From contig VXBA01004877.1 of assembly GCA_013399895.1 (NCBI GenBank), positions 1,236,675 to 1,300,674 of the forward strand: a DNA stretch of 64,000 nt, written 5' to 3'. A program made the translations under genes and the position numbers. This stretch comes from Serilophus lunatus (Eukaryota; Chordata; Aves; Passeriformes; Eurylaimidae). Position 1 is the first letter of the stretch; each line of letters starts with the position of its first letter. The notes beneath the pieces are model-generated. The model searched no databases. It was given only the letters and a program-made list of their open reading frames with translations, and was not told the DNA's origin. Shown piece after piece: positions 1-13,600 of the stretch.

Positions 1-3000
1 CTCATACTGAAAACGCTCCTTCCACATCCAGCAGAGCTCTCAGGACCCAGCACAACTTCCACATGATATTTAACAGACATCTAATGGGAACCCCAGCTTC
101 ACAGGGGAGAGGAGAGAGTAAGTCTGGGGCATGTCTTCACCTTCTATGAAAGGAGGTATATTACTCCCTTCATTGCCAAAGGTCTGTATTAAAAAAAAAA
201 ACATCCCCTGATCTACCTAGCTGTTAACATATTTCCCACCTCAAATGTGAAAAAAACCCCAGGACATGTAGTACTGAAATCTTTTTTTCCTCCTCCTTTA
301 ATAGTGATTTCATTTATTCAAGACACTATTATGGGAAGATGACAATAACGGATGACTTTAGTGAATACGGACAAGATTTTTATGTTTCCAATCAGTACAT
401 GGCAATATCCCAGTTTAACTGCAGGTAGTCTATTAAGTTTCTGGAAAGCCACTTAGTCTTCTGGACAGACTCCAGAATTCCTCTGCACCTAACATCTAAA
501 ACTACACAAATCAAAAGTCCTTATATTCCATCACCTCTTAGTCTGGGCTCATTTACATTGTAGGATTGAGCTCTATTTGCTCCTGTGGTGAGCAAGTGCA
601 GTGCTAACAGAACAACAAAATACATACCCTCCACATCCAGCATAAGCTGATCCAGCCCTATGTAGTGCCAGCAAACTCCTCCTAGGTAATTGAATCTGGT
701 TTTGCTGATATGTTTTATCCATCACAAATTAAATGTATGAGCTGGAGGCAGTGCTGTGCAGCCCAATTCTATTGTGCTTTCTTATGCCTCCAGTGCTAAA
801 TGGCTTGCTTTCAGTGCAAGTCCTCACAAAGGGTGATCTTGAGTCAGACATGCTGGTGCTACCAACCAAATCCTTTCCAAGTGCAGTGAAGAAATCCAGA
901 CAGTCTTCTTCCACTTACTTTTATTTGCAAACAAGTTTATATTACTAGCTCATAGAAAACCTTGAGAAAGAACCATGGTATCAGTTATCCTCTAATTAAC
1001 ACTCACATATCAAGAAACAACTGAAACCACTTCCATTGACCAAGACAAACTCTGCATTGGTGTTCTTGTTCAGCTTTTGAGTTTGTATGGAGACATCAAT
1101 TTGAGAAGAACATGGTCTGCCACATCCTGTATTAAAATCCCATTTATACATTTAAAAAAGTCAAGGACCTTTTTACTTTCAGCATGGTTATTTATACTGC
1201 CTTTCAGGTGTTTTGCCAGCCTATTATTCTCCCTGAAAGAAACAAAAAAACCCAAAACAAAAAAAATCTAGACCTGGTCAGACATATATCCTGTTTATAA
1301 GGCACTTCCTTTATTCTGGTAAATGTTCTACAATGCAGCAGGGACTGACACTGAGTCAGTAAGCATACAGGAAAGCTGCATGTCTCATCTGTGTTAGGTA
1401 TTATTACTCATTGCAAGAGGATCAGGCTGTATAGAAAGACTGTAGGGCAGTCTCCAACATACATACATAAGTATGAATATAAATACACATAAAGACAAAA
1501 AACCACAATTACAAATAACATCACAATTACTTTACTTTTTGAGATTGGGAGTTTGAGAACATAACTGCATGATCACAAAGGTCTTTCTGGTGGAAACCTC
1601 ACTCTTCTGTATAAACATTTTCTTTGTACTAGGGCAGATGAGACAGTACCCTTTTCAATATCCTTCCCAGCATTACTCAGGACATGTTAGTCACCTATGG
1701 GAGCCGCAGTACTGTGCAAGACTTATAAAACCAGCACAGACAAACTTGCTCTACCAGAAAAAAGGAAAGCTGCTTGAAGAGCAGCACAAAGAAATGTGCT
1801 GCTTCAGCATACCTGGTTATATCCTTCAAAAGCCAAAGTCAGACAAGATGTTATTCAAAAGCAACATAAACCAGGAGATTTAAGCCTGAGAATACTTATT
1901 TCAGTAGGAAAGGCAATCGTAATTTGACAGATCTTTTTTAGTACTCCTCTGGGAAAAATCTTTTTTGTCACTTTGTTACCATAATCTAAAGTTTTGTTGG
2001 AGACAAATGGAAATAGAGTAAAAGATCTCATATGTAGCTAAGATATATTTACCACCCCATTTCATCAACACACACATCACAGTTCATGCCTTTTACTACT
2101 GCCCATGGGGTATTTCACTAAGCTTTAATTCAAGGATAGGCCTTAAAAATGGCCCATTCTTAAATTAAGACAGCTGATACATGTCATCTAGTATTTAGAA
2201 GACTTTTACTATTGTATTCTATCACTAGATATACTTGAAACTCTGGTCTCATGGCATATCAGTGCCTTTAAAGGTTTATTTTAAACCTAATAGTTCTTAT
2301 GAGGTGATAAACAGGCCTCTACAGTTCCTTTACAAAAAAAATGTAGTGTTATGGAGAATATATTTTTGTGATAAAGACAAAGACATTATGCATATTTCCA
2401 AGCAGACATGCCACACAGCATCTGTGCCATGTAGGTCCTCCAGCTGGGCAGGAGGCTGCTCTGGAAGGAATGCTTTGGGAAGTCTTTAAAAAGATCCAGC
2501 CAATGGAGAGAAGCATTTTCAAGAGCTGCAGAGAAAACTGGGGCAGAAAAAAGTGCAGTCCCTGGTGTGCCTAGGAGGATGAATGAAAAAAAGAACTTGC
2601 AAACTGCTGGATTATCTGAACAATCACTAATACACTCAATAATTCAGACCACATTTTTTCTTTATCAAAATCATTACATTTAGCAAGAATTTTTAACCTC
2701 ATACCAGTTTCAAATTATTTTTTATCCAAAAGCATTCAAAACTTCAAGGAGACCATGACTAAAAAATTACTATTAGAACAGCAAGTCCCTTAAAGCAACC
2801 AAAAACCTTTATAACATGCCTCCAGAAGATGTGGAAAAGAGCAATGAAATCTGCTGGGAAAGAAGAAAGCAACAACAGCAAGAATTTTTAGTTTAACCAC
2901 AAAGCATCAGTGTTAAACATTTGATAAGTCTCATGGTTTTGTTCTGAAAATAGATGAGAGGGAGTGTTTTTGTGCATGACTAGTCCCATAGCAAATAAAT

Positions 3001-4339
3001 TCATGCTTAAAAATATAGCTTAGGCACAGATGGCTGCAGAACAATTACTATGTATTAGTGTTTCTCATTCCATATTAAATTTCTGATGCACTAGAAACTC
3101 CCTCTTCTCCCACTCTGAAGATTTCTCAGAGAGATTTTATTACATCATTAGTTCAATAATTATGACATGGGCATATTGCATTTAACCTTGTTTTATTTCT
3201 CCAACTACATAATAATTCTCTTTCTTTTTAACCAGTTTCTTTCATCTAATAAAATTACAGTCTTCCTGTACTGATATGGAAGTAGGCAGTCAGATGCCAA
3301 CCGGTGATACAACAGTCTGCTTGCTGTACACACACATCACCCAAAGAAAAAAATAATATTAAAAAAAATAGCCAAGCTATCTATCTGCAATTTAAACGGT
3401 AAAGATGCCATACATTAACAGTAGCCTGTGGTTTTGGTATATGTACCATTCATTCAGCTTGACGAGGAATGCTCAGCCTGTAAAAAGGACATGCCAGAAA
3501 CATTCCAAGAAGGATTCCCATTCTGAAAACAGATACAGTAATTCTGACAAAACGCAGAGCTGACAATAAGATTACAGACCCTTCATCTTAGATTTGGTTT
3601 ACAACATGGAAAAAATTACTGACAAAAGCAGACTTGAACGTATATATTCATTTTCTCTTGTTCCATTCTATAAGATCTTTAATGTTATTATTCCATTAAA
3701 CCCTAGAATGCCTCATTTTTATATAAAGATTTAGATTTAGTTGCAAAAACATATATTTGTTTATGAAATCCTTCTTTTAATTAAGTTTTCACTTACTAGG
3801 ACTATTCTGGGCACACAGTCAATTTATATCTGTGAGTTTTTTCCTTGACTTGAAGTCATAACCTTTCCCAAGTGCTGTTTTCCCCATCTATCATGTTCTC
3901 TTCTTTATGATCAGAAGTCTTGGGCAGAGGAATGATGGAGTGTACATTTACAAAGGCAGTTGGAAAACAGCATACATTCTTTCTTTTTTTGAAAGCTACA
4001 CTAATACAGTTTATTTTTCAAGACAGCATTATTAAATATTGTTTTGGTTTTGTAAAATTGGGTCATTTTATATCAGATTTGAAAATAAAAATTATTTGGC
4101 TACTTATACCTCTATCACAATGCTCTTTTCCTTCTCTCAATTCTCAGGGAATCTAAGCATTAAACTCACACTTGAGTACCACCTGATACAGCTGTGGTTT
4201 GACTCAGACAATCCAGAGACCCTCCTGCCAGCGTATGCATTCATTTATCAGTCTACAATGTACAAAGTGTACAAATAAAACCACAGTGGGAGAGGAGGCA
4301 GATATATTGGAGGAAAGAGTAACCTCATCGAGACACCTT
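1..4339. other. Intergenic DNA, no gene recognised
   Basis: AT-rich unique sequence. The longest open frame here (104 codons at 1569-1883, plus) has no recognisable domain, splice context or compositional bias and is consistent with chance. No repeat family was identified with confidence. Confidence 0.6.
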
Positions 4340-5090
4340 GGCAGAAAAAGAGCAGGCCAACAAGACTTGCATGAAGTTTAACGAAGGGAAATGTTAAATG
4401 CTGCACCTGGAGATGCAGCAGTCCTGCACAGCTGTTGAAGGGATGTCTGACTGCCTGGCGTGCAGCTTGGGTGGCCCTGGTGGACGGCAACCTGAATGTA
4501 TTTCAGCAGTGTGCCCTTGCAGCAATGAAAGCAAACCTCATCATAGATTGTATCTACAGGAGTACAGAGAACTAATAGAGGGCTGTGATTATTCCAGCAC
4601 TTGTTAGGGCACACCTCTAATATAGGGTCAAGGTTTGATCTCCTCCATTCAAGGGAGACACTAAAACATCATAGAGGGAAGGGCCATCAGTGTGATAAGA
4701 GGGTAGTGGAACTTGACAAACAAAGAAAAACTGAAGGAAGTGGGTATGCTCAGCCTAGAGAATTCTTGGGGGAATCTAATCACATTTTTCTAATACCTGA
4801 AATGTAATTGCAGAGGGAAGACAGAAACTCCTTCCACAGGAATGAACAGTGATAGTAAAGAAGGAATGGGTGCAAATGACGTTCCATATGATTAGGAAAA
4901 AAACTTGAACCATGAGTTAAAAAAAAGCATTAGGATAGATGTCTTATAGGGTCTCCCTTGCTGGAAATAATCAGGACCTGACAGGTAGCTGGGTAATTCA
5001 ATTTAAGGCCTTGCTTTCAACAAAAGGTTAGACCACACAGTCTCCAGAGGTCTTTGACAACCTCATATTTCATATGGTTCTGTGATGCTA
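4340..5090 (+). repeat. CR1 LINE, old 5'-truncated copy
   Basis: Plus-strand CR1 relic. Near 4350-4410 it reads like the end of the CR1 reverse-transcriptase frame (the 'aacgaagggaaatg...tgctgcacctgg' segment). Around 4505-4560 it matches the 'cagcagtgtgccc...gcagc' segment. It ends with the CR1 3' signature 'ggttctgtgatgcta' at about 5077-5090. It is broken by many substitutions and stops, so it is an ancient copy. The left boundary is approximate. Confidence 0.8.
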
Positions 5091-6409
5091 TCCAGATCTA
5101 CTGACTGGTCTGTGTTCATATCTGACCCACATAATTGAGAGATTAAAACTGCAAAGAAACAAGTGTCAAAAGCAAGAAGATGCTGCTACCATCTCTAACC
5201 AGAAAGGTAAAGCTCCCTGGCAAGAACAAGTACTTATTTTCTTCTATCTGCAGCATTCAGTGCCAGTAACTTTTGACACACAGTCAAAAATAGGACAGTA
5301 ACTATGTAAAAGTTGCCCAATATCTCACAACAAAATATTTTATGAATTTAAGTATAAAAAATGTCAGGACAAGCACTTTCTTACTTTCAGTCTTTCACTG
5401 CCTGTGAAAGTCTGTGTCATATCTACTTATGCTTCCCCAACTGCTGTCCTCAATATTCAAGAGTTTGGGATTGTTCTGAAACCTGTGTGTGGTAAAGTGT
5501 TTGGGGCCACATCTCCAACTGTGACAGAATGCCCACCTTGTCTGCCAGGCTAAGCATCACAAAAGAAGCACCCTTCACCCTGCCTCCACACCACCAGAGT
5601 CAGAAATCCCAAGAAAGGAAGGGAACCTGGAAAAGGGGAAGAGAAATTAAATGGGTTAAAGAGACAGTTCCATAACAGGTAAATCACTGTTTACAGTTTC
5701 CCATGTATGCTAGCCAAAGAAGTAGTCCAAAAGAAGTATAAAAGCCTATCTTGTCAAATAATTCATTGCTATAACCCAGGCTTAGCATTACGCCAATAAA
5801 ATCGTATTTCATAGAGTTGGCATATAAAAAGAAGAGAAAAGGAAAGGAAATAACAGAAAACACTCAAATAGACATTATAGCTGTGGATATATGACACACT
5901 TTACACAACTACCAAAAGATGGAGAGAAAGGAAAGAAGTACAAGAGTGAAGTAAAAATTGAGTCGTGAAAAGTAACTCCTCCCAAAGGTGTTTACTATAG
6001 GGTTTTTGACTAAGTGAAAACAAAATTATTGTGACAGCTACACATATGCATTCCCACCAGCACAGCTGTACTAAATTGATACCTAGTCAGTGCCCAAATT
6101 TTTACAGCTACTATTTGATCACATCACTTCTTCCCCACCCTGTATGTAGAGTTCAGGTATCCCTCAATGGATTGTCAGCTTCATCACAGGGCTGGATGTG
6201 CATGTAATGACATAGATATTTAGGCACTGAAGTGCCTAAGTCCTCTCGCCAGTCTAGGCACTCTTCAGAAGCTTCAGAAAGATTTCACCTATTTTCTCCT
6301 TTCCAACTAGAAATTATTTCAAACCTGGAAAGGAAAAACCCCAAATATCTAACTGCCAACACAATTTTAAAGTCTAAGTTCAGCATATAAAAATTTCTTC
6401 TGGAGATCA
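5091..6409. other. Intergenic DNA, nothing recognised
   Basis: AT-rich sequence between a CR1 and an LTR fragment. No open frame of note, no splice-bounded exon and no confident repeat. The stretch near 6220-6260 ('aggcactgaagtgcctaag') is a short inverted repeat that may be an old repeat relic. Confidence 0.55.
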
Positions 6410-7327
6410 GGATAACACTGACATACCTATGGCTCCCCCTTTATATCCAACCTCCTCTCTACCCACGGCCCAAGCAGATGGGGCAAGGGCTGAGGGGCCG
6501 GGGGGTGGGTGTGTTACGGTCAGCTGTTGTTTCCAGCTGCTGCTTAGGGAGAAGAGTCCTTCCAACTGCATTCCATGGGGTCCCTCCCACGGGAGACAGC
6601 TCTTCACAAACTGTTCCAGCATGGGACTCTCTCACAGGATACAGACCCTCTCACAAAGCGTTCCAGTGAGAATCCACCCAACGGGCAGCTGCTCTTCACA
6701 AACTGCTGCCACATGGGTCACGTTCCACAGGGTGCAGTCCTTCAGGTGCAGCTGCTCCAGCGTGGGCCCCCGAATTCTCCCAGCAGGAGAATCCAGTGCC
6801 AGAGTGGGCTCCTCTCCCCACAGGCCACAGTCCCCTGCCAGGACCCTGCTCCAACATGGGCCTCCCACAGGCCACAGCCTTCCCCCGACCTCCACCTGCT
6901 CCGGCGTGGCTCCTCCACGGGCTACAGGTGGATCTCTGCACTCCTGTGCTCCTCCATGGGCTGCAGGGGCACAGCTGCTTCACCGTGGTCTTCCCCATGG
7001 GCTGCAGCTGGATCTCAGCTCCGGCGCCAGGAGCATCTCCTGCCCCTCCTTCTGCACTGACCTTGGTGTCTGCGTTGTTGTTCACAGGCTCTCATCCTGG
7101 TCCTCTCCAGCAGCCATCTTCATCTAACTAACATGTTTTTCTTTCCTTCATAAATAAGTTATCACAGAGGTGTTCCTTCAGCTGCTCGTTGGCCTGGCCT
7201 CGGTCAGCAGCGGGCCCAGCCCGGAGCCGGCTGGTATCGGCTCTGCTGGACAGGGGGAAACTTCCAGCAGCTTCTCAAAGAAACCTCCCCCTCAGCCCCC
7301 TCGCTGCTACCAAAACCTGGCCACAGA
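6410..7327 (-). mobile_element. ERVL-type endogenous retrovirus LTR fragment
   Basis: A GC-rich island in AT-rich DNA. On the minus strand it starts near 7327 with a sequence close to the 'TGTGGCCAGGTTTTGGTAG' start of a widespread avian ERVL-type LTR. It continues through the 'ctgtgataacttattta' segment (about 7145-7165). It then has many imperfect copies of phrases such as 'cccatgttggagcag' and 'ctgtggcctgtgg' at spacings of tens of bases. It stops near 6410, before the 3' portion of the LTR I would expect (polyadenylation region and terminal CA), and no internal retroviral coding region follows. It is therefore a truncated solo LTR. The 232-codon plus-strand open frame over it (6429-7127) is antisense to the LTR and is not a gene. 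Family naming is by recall; ends are approximate. Confidence 0.75.
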
Positions 7328-8889
7328 GAAAGCAATACACCATCCCTACGTTATTCCTGATGGCAATGAAAGTCCATTTTATCACTGAACATGCTCTTCA
7401 GTGCAGTCTTTCACAGTGAGTTATGTAAGTTAGAAAAGGAGCATCAGCCTTTCTTCAAAACCACTTTATCCAGAGTGTTTCCAGAGCACTGAGAAACCTT
7501 CCGATTCCCGATTTAGTACATAACAAGGCTTTCAGGAGAGGCAGGAACCCAAATCTTTAGTGCCCCAGATGTACACGCATGCTACTAATACAATTTAAAC
7601 GTCTTCAACATTAAAACATTGTTAGTACTCCCTCTAGTGGGTGTTCTAATTGAAGCAAATATTCACTGCTGAATTCCAAGGAATATATTTTATTATCTAT
7701 GAAGTTACTCTGAAATTAAGCATGTAAGCGCTTGCAGCTATCAGAAAACAGAGCGTTACCAAGTATCTCGGGGTTTTTTACTTCTTTAGAAGTTACAAGG
7801 AGGAAGCAACAACCTACACTAGACTTTTCCTGGAATTGGTAAGTGCGAGCCAGATATAGAAAAAACCTGTTCCTAAAGAAGCAGAATTAAAAGACATCGG
7901 TTTCTTTTGGATGTGCATCCTGCACAGCCCTCTACAAAGCCATCAGTACTCTGCTTCCTCATGCACACATACATCCTACCTCTGTTCCTCCCAGACACTG
8001 CTGGCTGGGCTGGAGGATGTACATGCTTCTCCCACTTCCCCCAGATGAGTAGTGGGCACTATCCTTTGACTAGATTTACCGTCTGTGGATGAAATTCTGA
8101 CTGATTTAAGTGACCAAAGTAAATAACAAGACTCTTGCTTAAATCTTTTCTTTCTCATTAAGAGCAAATGATAGGAAAGTGGTGCAAAATTAGAACACTA
8201 ATTGGAAGCACAGTACTGATTTGTGTAATCATTTTATACACTGAATCAAAATTTAGCTTCTTTCTACTCCTCTAATAGAAAAAGGATTAGAAATGCACAC
8301 CATGAACAGAGAGAAACCTTCTGCATGTAAATCACTACCAGATTAAGCAATGGCAGCAGCTATTTATGAACACGTTGCATTGTTCCCATGTTTTAGACCG
8401 TAAGTTCTGTTGAAAACATCTTTCCAGCTGATTGAATAGTTTGAAATGCCATCTCTAAAAGATGCTCTGTTTCAGAGGGTTTATAACATGCTTTTAGAAT
8501 AGGAAAAAATTATAAAAATAGCTGTATCAAGAACATACTTACGTTCCTATACATTTCAGGGCTACCACAGCATCATCTCATGAGAGAGAAGCCACTTAAA
8601 ACTAAAGCAGGTTCAATAAGCTTAGATGTTTGTGTGATCTCTTTAAAAATTTTGGGGAAAAAAATCTCTAAATTTACTGATCAGGAAACAGTCTTTATTA
8701 TTATCTTTAATGATGCATTTATCCTTCATTAGTCATCAGACATCAGACCATAACCATAATACCTAGATATTTATTTTTTTTTTCAAGAATTACAATTTAA
8801 TGCTGAAAGACATGAAAACTACTACTTTTTTGTACTCAAACTTCCCAAATTCTGTTATAAAGGTACCTGCATATGTTGAACTAAGACCC
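7328..8889. other. Intergenic DNA, nothing recognised
   Basis: Unique AT-rich sequence between two LTR-derived segments. No convincing exon, RNA gene or repeat was seen. Confidence 0.55.
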
Positions 8890-9250
8890 GTGGCAGAATA
8901 TTAGGCTGTGTTACAGTGTGTCTAGATCATAACATAATGTCCGAAGAAGGTAAACAGCGTCTTGTGATCTGTCGTGGCTCTAAGACATTGACATGTGACC
9001 ATTATTCCTTTTGTCTAATTGGCTATGTTAACCTAAACAATCTTTGCATTATAAAGGTACACGAATTTGCAATAAAGACAGACTCCATTAGAGACTCCAT
9101 TTTGTCCCCTGTACAGTTGTAGTCTTTCTTTCCGGGATCCTCTGAAGCACCATGGCTCCGAGGCCCTACCCTTTTTGTGGTGGCTGTGATTTCGGAGGGT
9201 CCTATCTCCAACGCTGCCAAATTGATTAATTCCTGTTGTAAGGTATTGCC
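8890..9250 (+). mobile_element. Probable ERVK-like LTR (solo, degraded)
   Basis: The segment has LTR-like promoter and polyadenylation layout on the plus strand. 'aattggctatgttaacctaa' (9017-9036) is followed by a TATA-like 'ttataaag' at 9049-9056 and AATAAA at 9071-9076. The short gap of 14 bases between TATA-like box and AATAAA, and the following 'gactccattttgtccc' stretch, resemble compact avian beta/alpharetroviral LTRs. The later 'ccgaggccctaccc...tttcggagggtcct' stretch also looks like passerine ERVK-type sequence. No coding region was recognised on either side. Ends, terminal TG/CA and target duplication were not established, so the call is tentative. Confidence 0.45.
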
Positions 9251-10122
9251 CACACAGTTGCCCATAAGGATCAAGAAAGCCAATGGTTTTAAAAAATAGG
9301 GGTTTATGTTCTGGTGTGGTTCTCTATCTCCAGAGGTTGCACAGCCTTATGCACCTCCCACCTGCAAGTGGAAAGCATTGCTGTACCCATGTCTGAAACA
9401 AGGGCTCCCAGTAACTGTGACACCAGAACAGGGATGTTTTTAAACTTCCAATCAAAGTGACTAAAAAAGTACCACTAACCCAGGAACAAAGAAAATGTGA
9501 TAGATCATGGACAATCTTTCCCCAAGCTGCATTTGTAGGAGCAATGAAAAGGTGCTTGCCATTTAGCAAGTTGAGATGCTGCATTAGCTGTAAACCAAGA
9601 AATATTGTGAAACACATGTCAGCATGCTAACAAGTCTGAATGTCAAGAATCAAGTAAAATTAGAACTATTTCATGAGCAAACTGGTGACATTTATAGAAT
9701 GTCTCATTAATTACAGGCCATGGGGCTCTTTCATGAAGCAAAATGTGGGAAATGTTCAGATGACTATGAAGCCTTCAATCACAAAAAACAAACTAAATGA
9801 TCATAAAGACATATAGGAAAGTGTTAGGGCCTTAAATAGAGCATTTTAACTTTCCAAATGGCTATTCTTCCGACTTTTTAGAGATACCTATGCAGTTAAG
9901 ACACATTCAAGACTGAAAACAATTATTGAAGAGACAAAAGAAAAGCAGGACACAGTTTCCGTCAGGTCTTTGGAATGTTTTTGTAATTCTTCTCCATGAT
10001 CCAGGAATTCACTGCAAGGTACAAGCTGACCATATGCCAAAATCTGTAAAAAAATATGACCTGGAAGCATTTCCCTACAAATTAGACAGAAAGACTGCTG
10101 AATATCAGGAATGGTGAGAAAA
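9251..10122. other. Intergenic DNA, nothing recognised
   Basis: Unique sequence. Open frames at 9324-9617 (minus) and 9926-10117 (plus) have no recognisable domain or splice context. Confidence 0.5.
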
Positions 10123-10680
10123 TTATAGAATCATAGAACCATTAGGCTTGGAAAAGACCTCCAAGGTCATTGAGTCCAGTGGTTAATATATCACTCCTAT
10201 CTTACAATAATACCATGCCCCCAATTGCACATTCACATGGTTTTTTTAAAAATTTCAGGGATGGTGATTGGACCACTTCCCTTGGCAGCCTGCTCCAATG
10301 CTTTGCCACCCTTTCAGTGAAGAAACTTTTTCCTATTATCCAGTTTAAACCTCCTCTGGTGCAACTTGAGGCCATTTTTTCTTTTTCTATCACTTGTTAC
10401 TTAGGAGAAGAGGCTGCACCCCACTTTGCTACAACCTCCTTTCAGGTAGCTGTAGAGAGTAGTAAGGTCTCCTCTGAGCCTCCTTTTCTCCAGGCTAAAA
10501 AATCCTAGCTCCCTCAGACGTTCCTCATCTGTCTTCTGTTCCAGACTCTTCTTCAGTTGCGTTGTCCTTTTCTGGACATGCTCCAGCATCTCAATGTCTT
10601 GTAGTGAGGGGTCCAAAACTGAACACAGTACTTGAGATGCCTCATCAGTGGTGGGGACAGGGTGGGTATCTGGTCTCTGA
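10123..10680 (-). repeat. CR1 LINE, 3' end of ORF2 plus 3' UTR
   Basis: Minus-strand CR1. Its 3' terminus is marked by 'ttctatgattctata' (reverse complement of 10123-10137). Reading inward on the minus strand, a 94-codon frame (10685-10401) contains the typical end of the CR1 reverse transcriptase, including 'RLRELGFFSLEKRRLRGDLT' and 'YSYLKGG'. It is truncated at the 5' side, as usual for CR1, and is interrupted after about 10400 by frameshifts or stops, so it is inactive. Confidence 0.93.
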
Positions 10681-13600
10681 AGCACACAAGAAACAAGTCA
10701 CAGTCTTTAAGTCTGCACCAAAATGTGAAGAAACCATTAACTTCCTATTTGGATGTAATTGAGCAAATCTTTCTGTGAAATAAGTAGGAAATTGTCCTAA
10801 ATAAAAGGCTTGAATAGCAAACTCAAGATTGAAAAATCAGATTTACTAAAGGAATTACACAGAATAAGTTGAAAATATGCATGCATATATACACATAGAA
10901 ATACTTTCACACTCCAGTATAACCAGCATATATGCATATATTTGAGGAAATCATCTATTTTAATAACAGGCACAATTAAACCCTTTAAGTTGGTATTTCT
11001 AAATGTTTTGTGCATTTTGCTGTAAAAATTAGAATACTGTGGGTTAAAAAAAGGTTCATCTTTAGATAATTCCCTTTATCAAAATGGAGCATTTAATTTT
11101 GAAGTGAACTGCTTTTGGAAAGAGTATGCTGTTACAATGTTTTGCATATATTAATGCAAAACAGAGAATTAAAAAGTCTATTCCCAGGGAGATTAATCCA
11201 AAGCTAAAATTTATTTTCACTAAGTTAAATAGGCTATACAGGGTCCTTCTTTGCTGATAGTAAACAAAACCTAATTCCAGACTGTGAATTTCTTGTATTG
11301 TAAAAGTGATGAAGGGTTTAATATTTAGGTACTCTAGTATTTCTAGGGAACACTTGTTTTATGTACTGCATATGCTCACACCAACTATACATATTCTAAC
11401 AGCTTTATATCAAACAGAAAAAGATTATGAGAAATGTTTAATTTACAACGGTGAACAAGTCAGCCAAGACTTTAAAGAACTAGATAACTAACTACAGCAA
11501 AGTCTAATTAACTACCATTGACAAGTTTTTTTAATTATTCTTCATGAGCTTAGGTGCCACTTAAGGTTGTAGTTTCTGTGATACCCCTTTTCTCCACTAG
11601 TGGAGAGTCATCATGCTGTTAAACTAGAGAAAACCTAGGCTAGCTTCATAGGAGATTTTGCCACAGGCATCATTAAAGCTGAAGAAAAAAATGTGTAGCA
11701 AGATGGTAAGAAATCATTACTGAAACCTAGTTTAGAGAAGCCGTCCCTAACAAAGTCCCTTGATATGAACTTTATGCACATGCATTTTCCAAAATAAAAA
11801 ACCCAAACAAACAGCCACACCACATAAAAATAAATGCATACATGGTCACCATTTCATTCTGAAAACCATTTTTTCCTTTTAATCTAGACATTTTATTGTT
11901 CATAGCAGCCCACCCTGCAAGAGGCTTTTGAACTGAAAATAAAATGAGTCGTATTGAAATGCTGTAACATCCCTTCACCTCTACAGAAGCACTTACACAA
12001 AATTTGTCCTTCAGTTTCACACAATCTTTTCTTTTCCCCCTTAAGGAGAAGAACATTGTGATACATATTCAAGGAGACCCTGAGCTGAAAGAAAAAACGC
12101 ATGCTGTAGCTGGCAGATTTACAATTTTTGGTCAAAGCACTATGAACTAAAATTGTAATCAGATTGTCTAGAAAGAGGCTCAGTCTTCTCTCTGAGGTGG
12201 CCATTCAAGCTCCAAATTTCAACCATTACCAGCAGAAGAAACCCACAGAGACATCTAGAAAAGCAGAGCAAGAGGACTCTGAATACACAGGGAAATGAAA
12301 TTGTGTCAACCAAGAGAGAAGACTGAGTTTTATTCAACAAGATCGGAATTTTTAAAATATTCGCTCCAGCTGAAAACTTGGGTAAAGGAGGCTTCATTAA
12401 TTTCTTTGCCAGGGCCTTTAAATAACAACAGTTGAACTCCACAGGACAGAGGGATCTTCAACAAGTTGGGAGAAGCTGCATTTTCAGACTAAAAAGAAAG
12501 AGCACTCAGTAGTTACTTTGCACTCCTTGATGGAGATCGCAGCAAAGCAGATGGCAACAAATAAGAGAGAAGATGATGAATTTAACTCTGAGGTGAGATT
12601 GGGAGATAAAAGGGAAGTCTTGGCACAGCAGGGAGAAGCAGTTCTGTGTTTCTGTGTGGAAACATAAATTGCTTTGTATGAAGCTACTGGGAACACCTAG
12701 CCCATTGTTTCTCCAAGTGGGTGTCTCTGTCAGGCTCGCTGGCTGCCAGCCTGTAGCCCCCCGTATGGCCAGCCCACACCACCGCGGAAGAAACGCCATA
12801 CCTGTGGAATGTGGCTGGACACCACCGCCAGTTACACCTAAATGGAGGGAAGTGTGCACACCTCATACAATATCACGGGGCTTCACACACCCCAGTCAGG
12901 CAACTCTGCGGACAGCCCAGACCTTAGGAGAGTTTCTGACTTACTGTGCTCTCTGTAGCATCCCTTCAGTAGACCTGCTGCCTGAAGCATCCCTTTATCT
13001 GCTGGAAGAATCCCTGAAGTGAAACACTGAAAAAAAAAGGGGCTGTTGCTTCTTGTGATATGGCCATCTACACCTGACAGCCCTCAAAGAAAAAAACTTA
13101 CACACTTGATATATAGCTGAAGATACAAACTTCAAAATAGATTACCTCAGCCTACTGCCTTCAAAGCAAAATCACTTTATATATTCATCCCTTGTGAATT
13201 AAGACATCCATCACAAAAACCCACAAGAGTTAGACCATAATCTGTTAGTTATAGATTTAAATTATTACAATTTTTCCCCCTTGACTGTTACCACTTATTG
13301 AGAACTATCTGGTTTATGAAGAACTTAAATTGCCTGGTAGCATTCAGAGTAAGATCTCTGATACTTCACATCTGATAAAGGCAGTTTGTATAGATACAGT
13401 CTTCAAAGTTATCCATCTAAAACTTTCTCTTTTTTTAACGCAATGAGTGAAAGAAACCTTAAAACCAAATTCATGGTGGAACTGTGTTCTAGAAATGCAA
13501 TTTTACCCTATTCTAATTAAACTTCTTGTACAATCGAATGCATGACCATGAAATTCTTGTTTACAGCTACTGAAAACAATTTGTAAAGAGGAATTTGCAA

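Noticed and set aside
6429..7127. 232-codon plus-strand open frame, the longest in the window
   Set aside because: It lies antisense over a GC-rich ERVL-type LTR fragment, has proline/serine-rich repetitive content from the LTR's periodic phrases, and matches no known domain.
12654..13022. 122-codon plus-strand frame in a CpG-richer patch
   Set aside because: Considered as a possible exon or CpG-island remnant. No domain, no clear acceptor/donor pair, and the overlapping minus frames are equally open.
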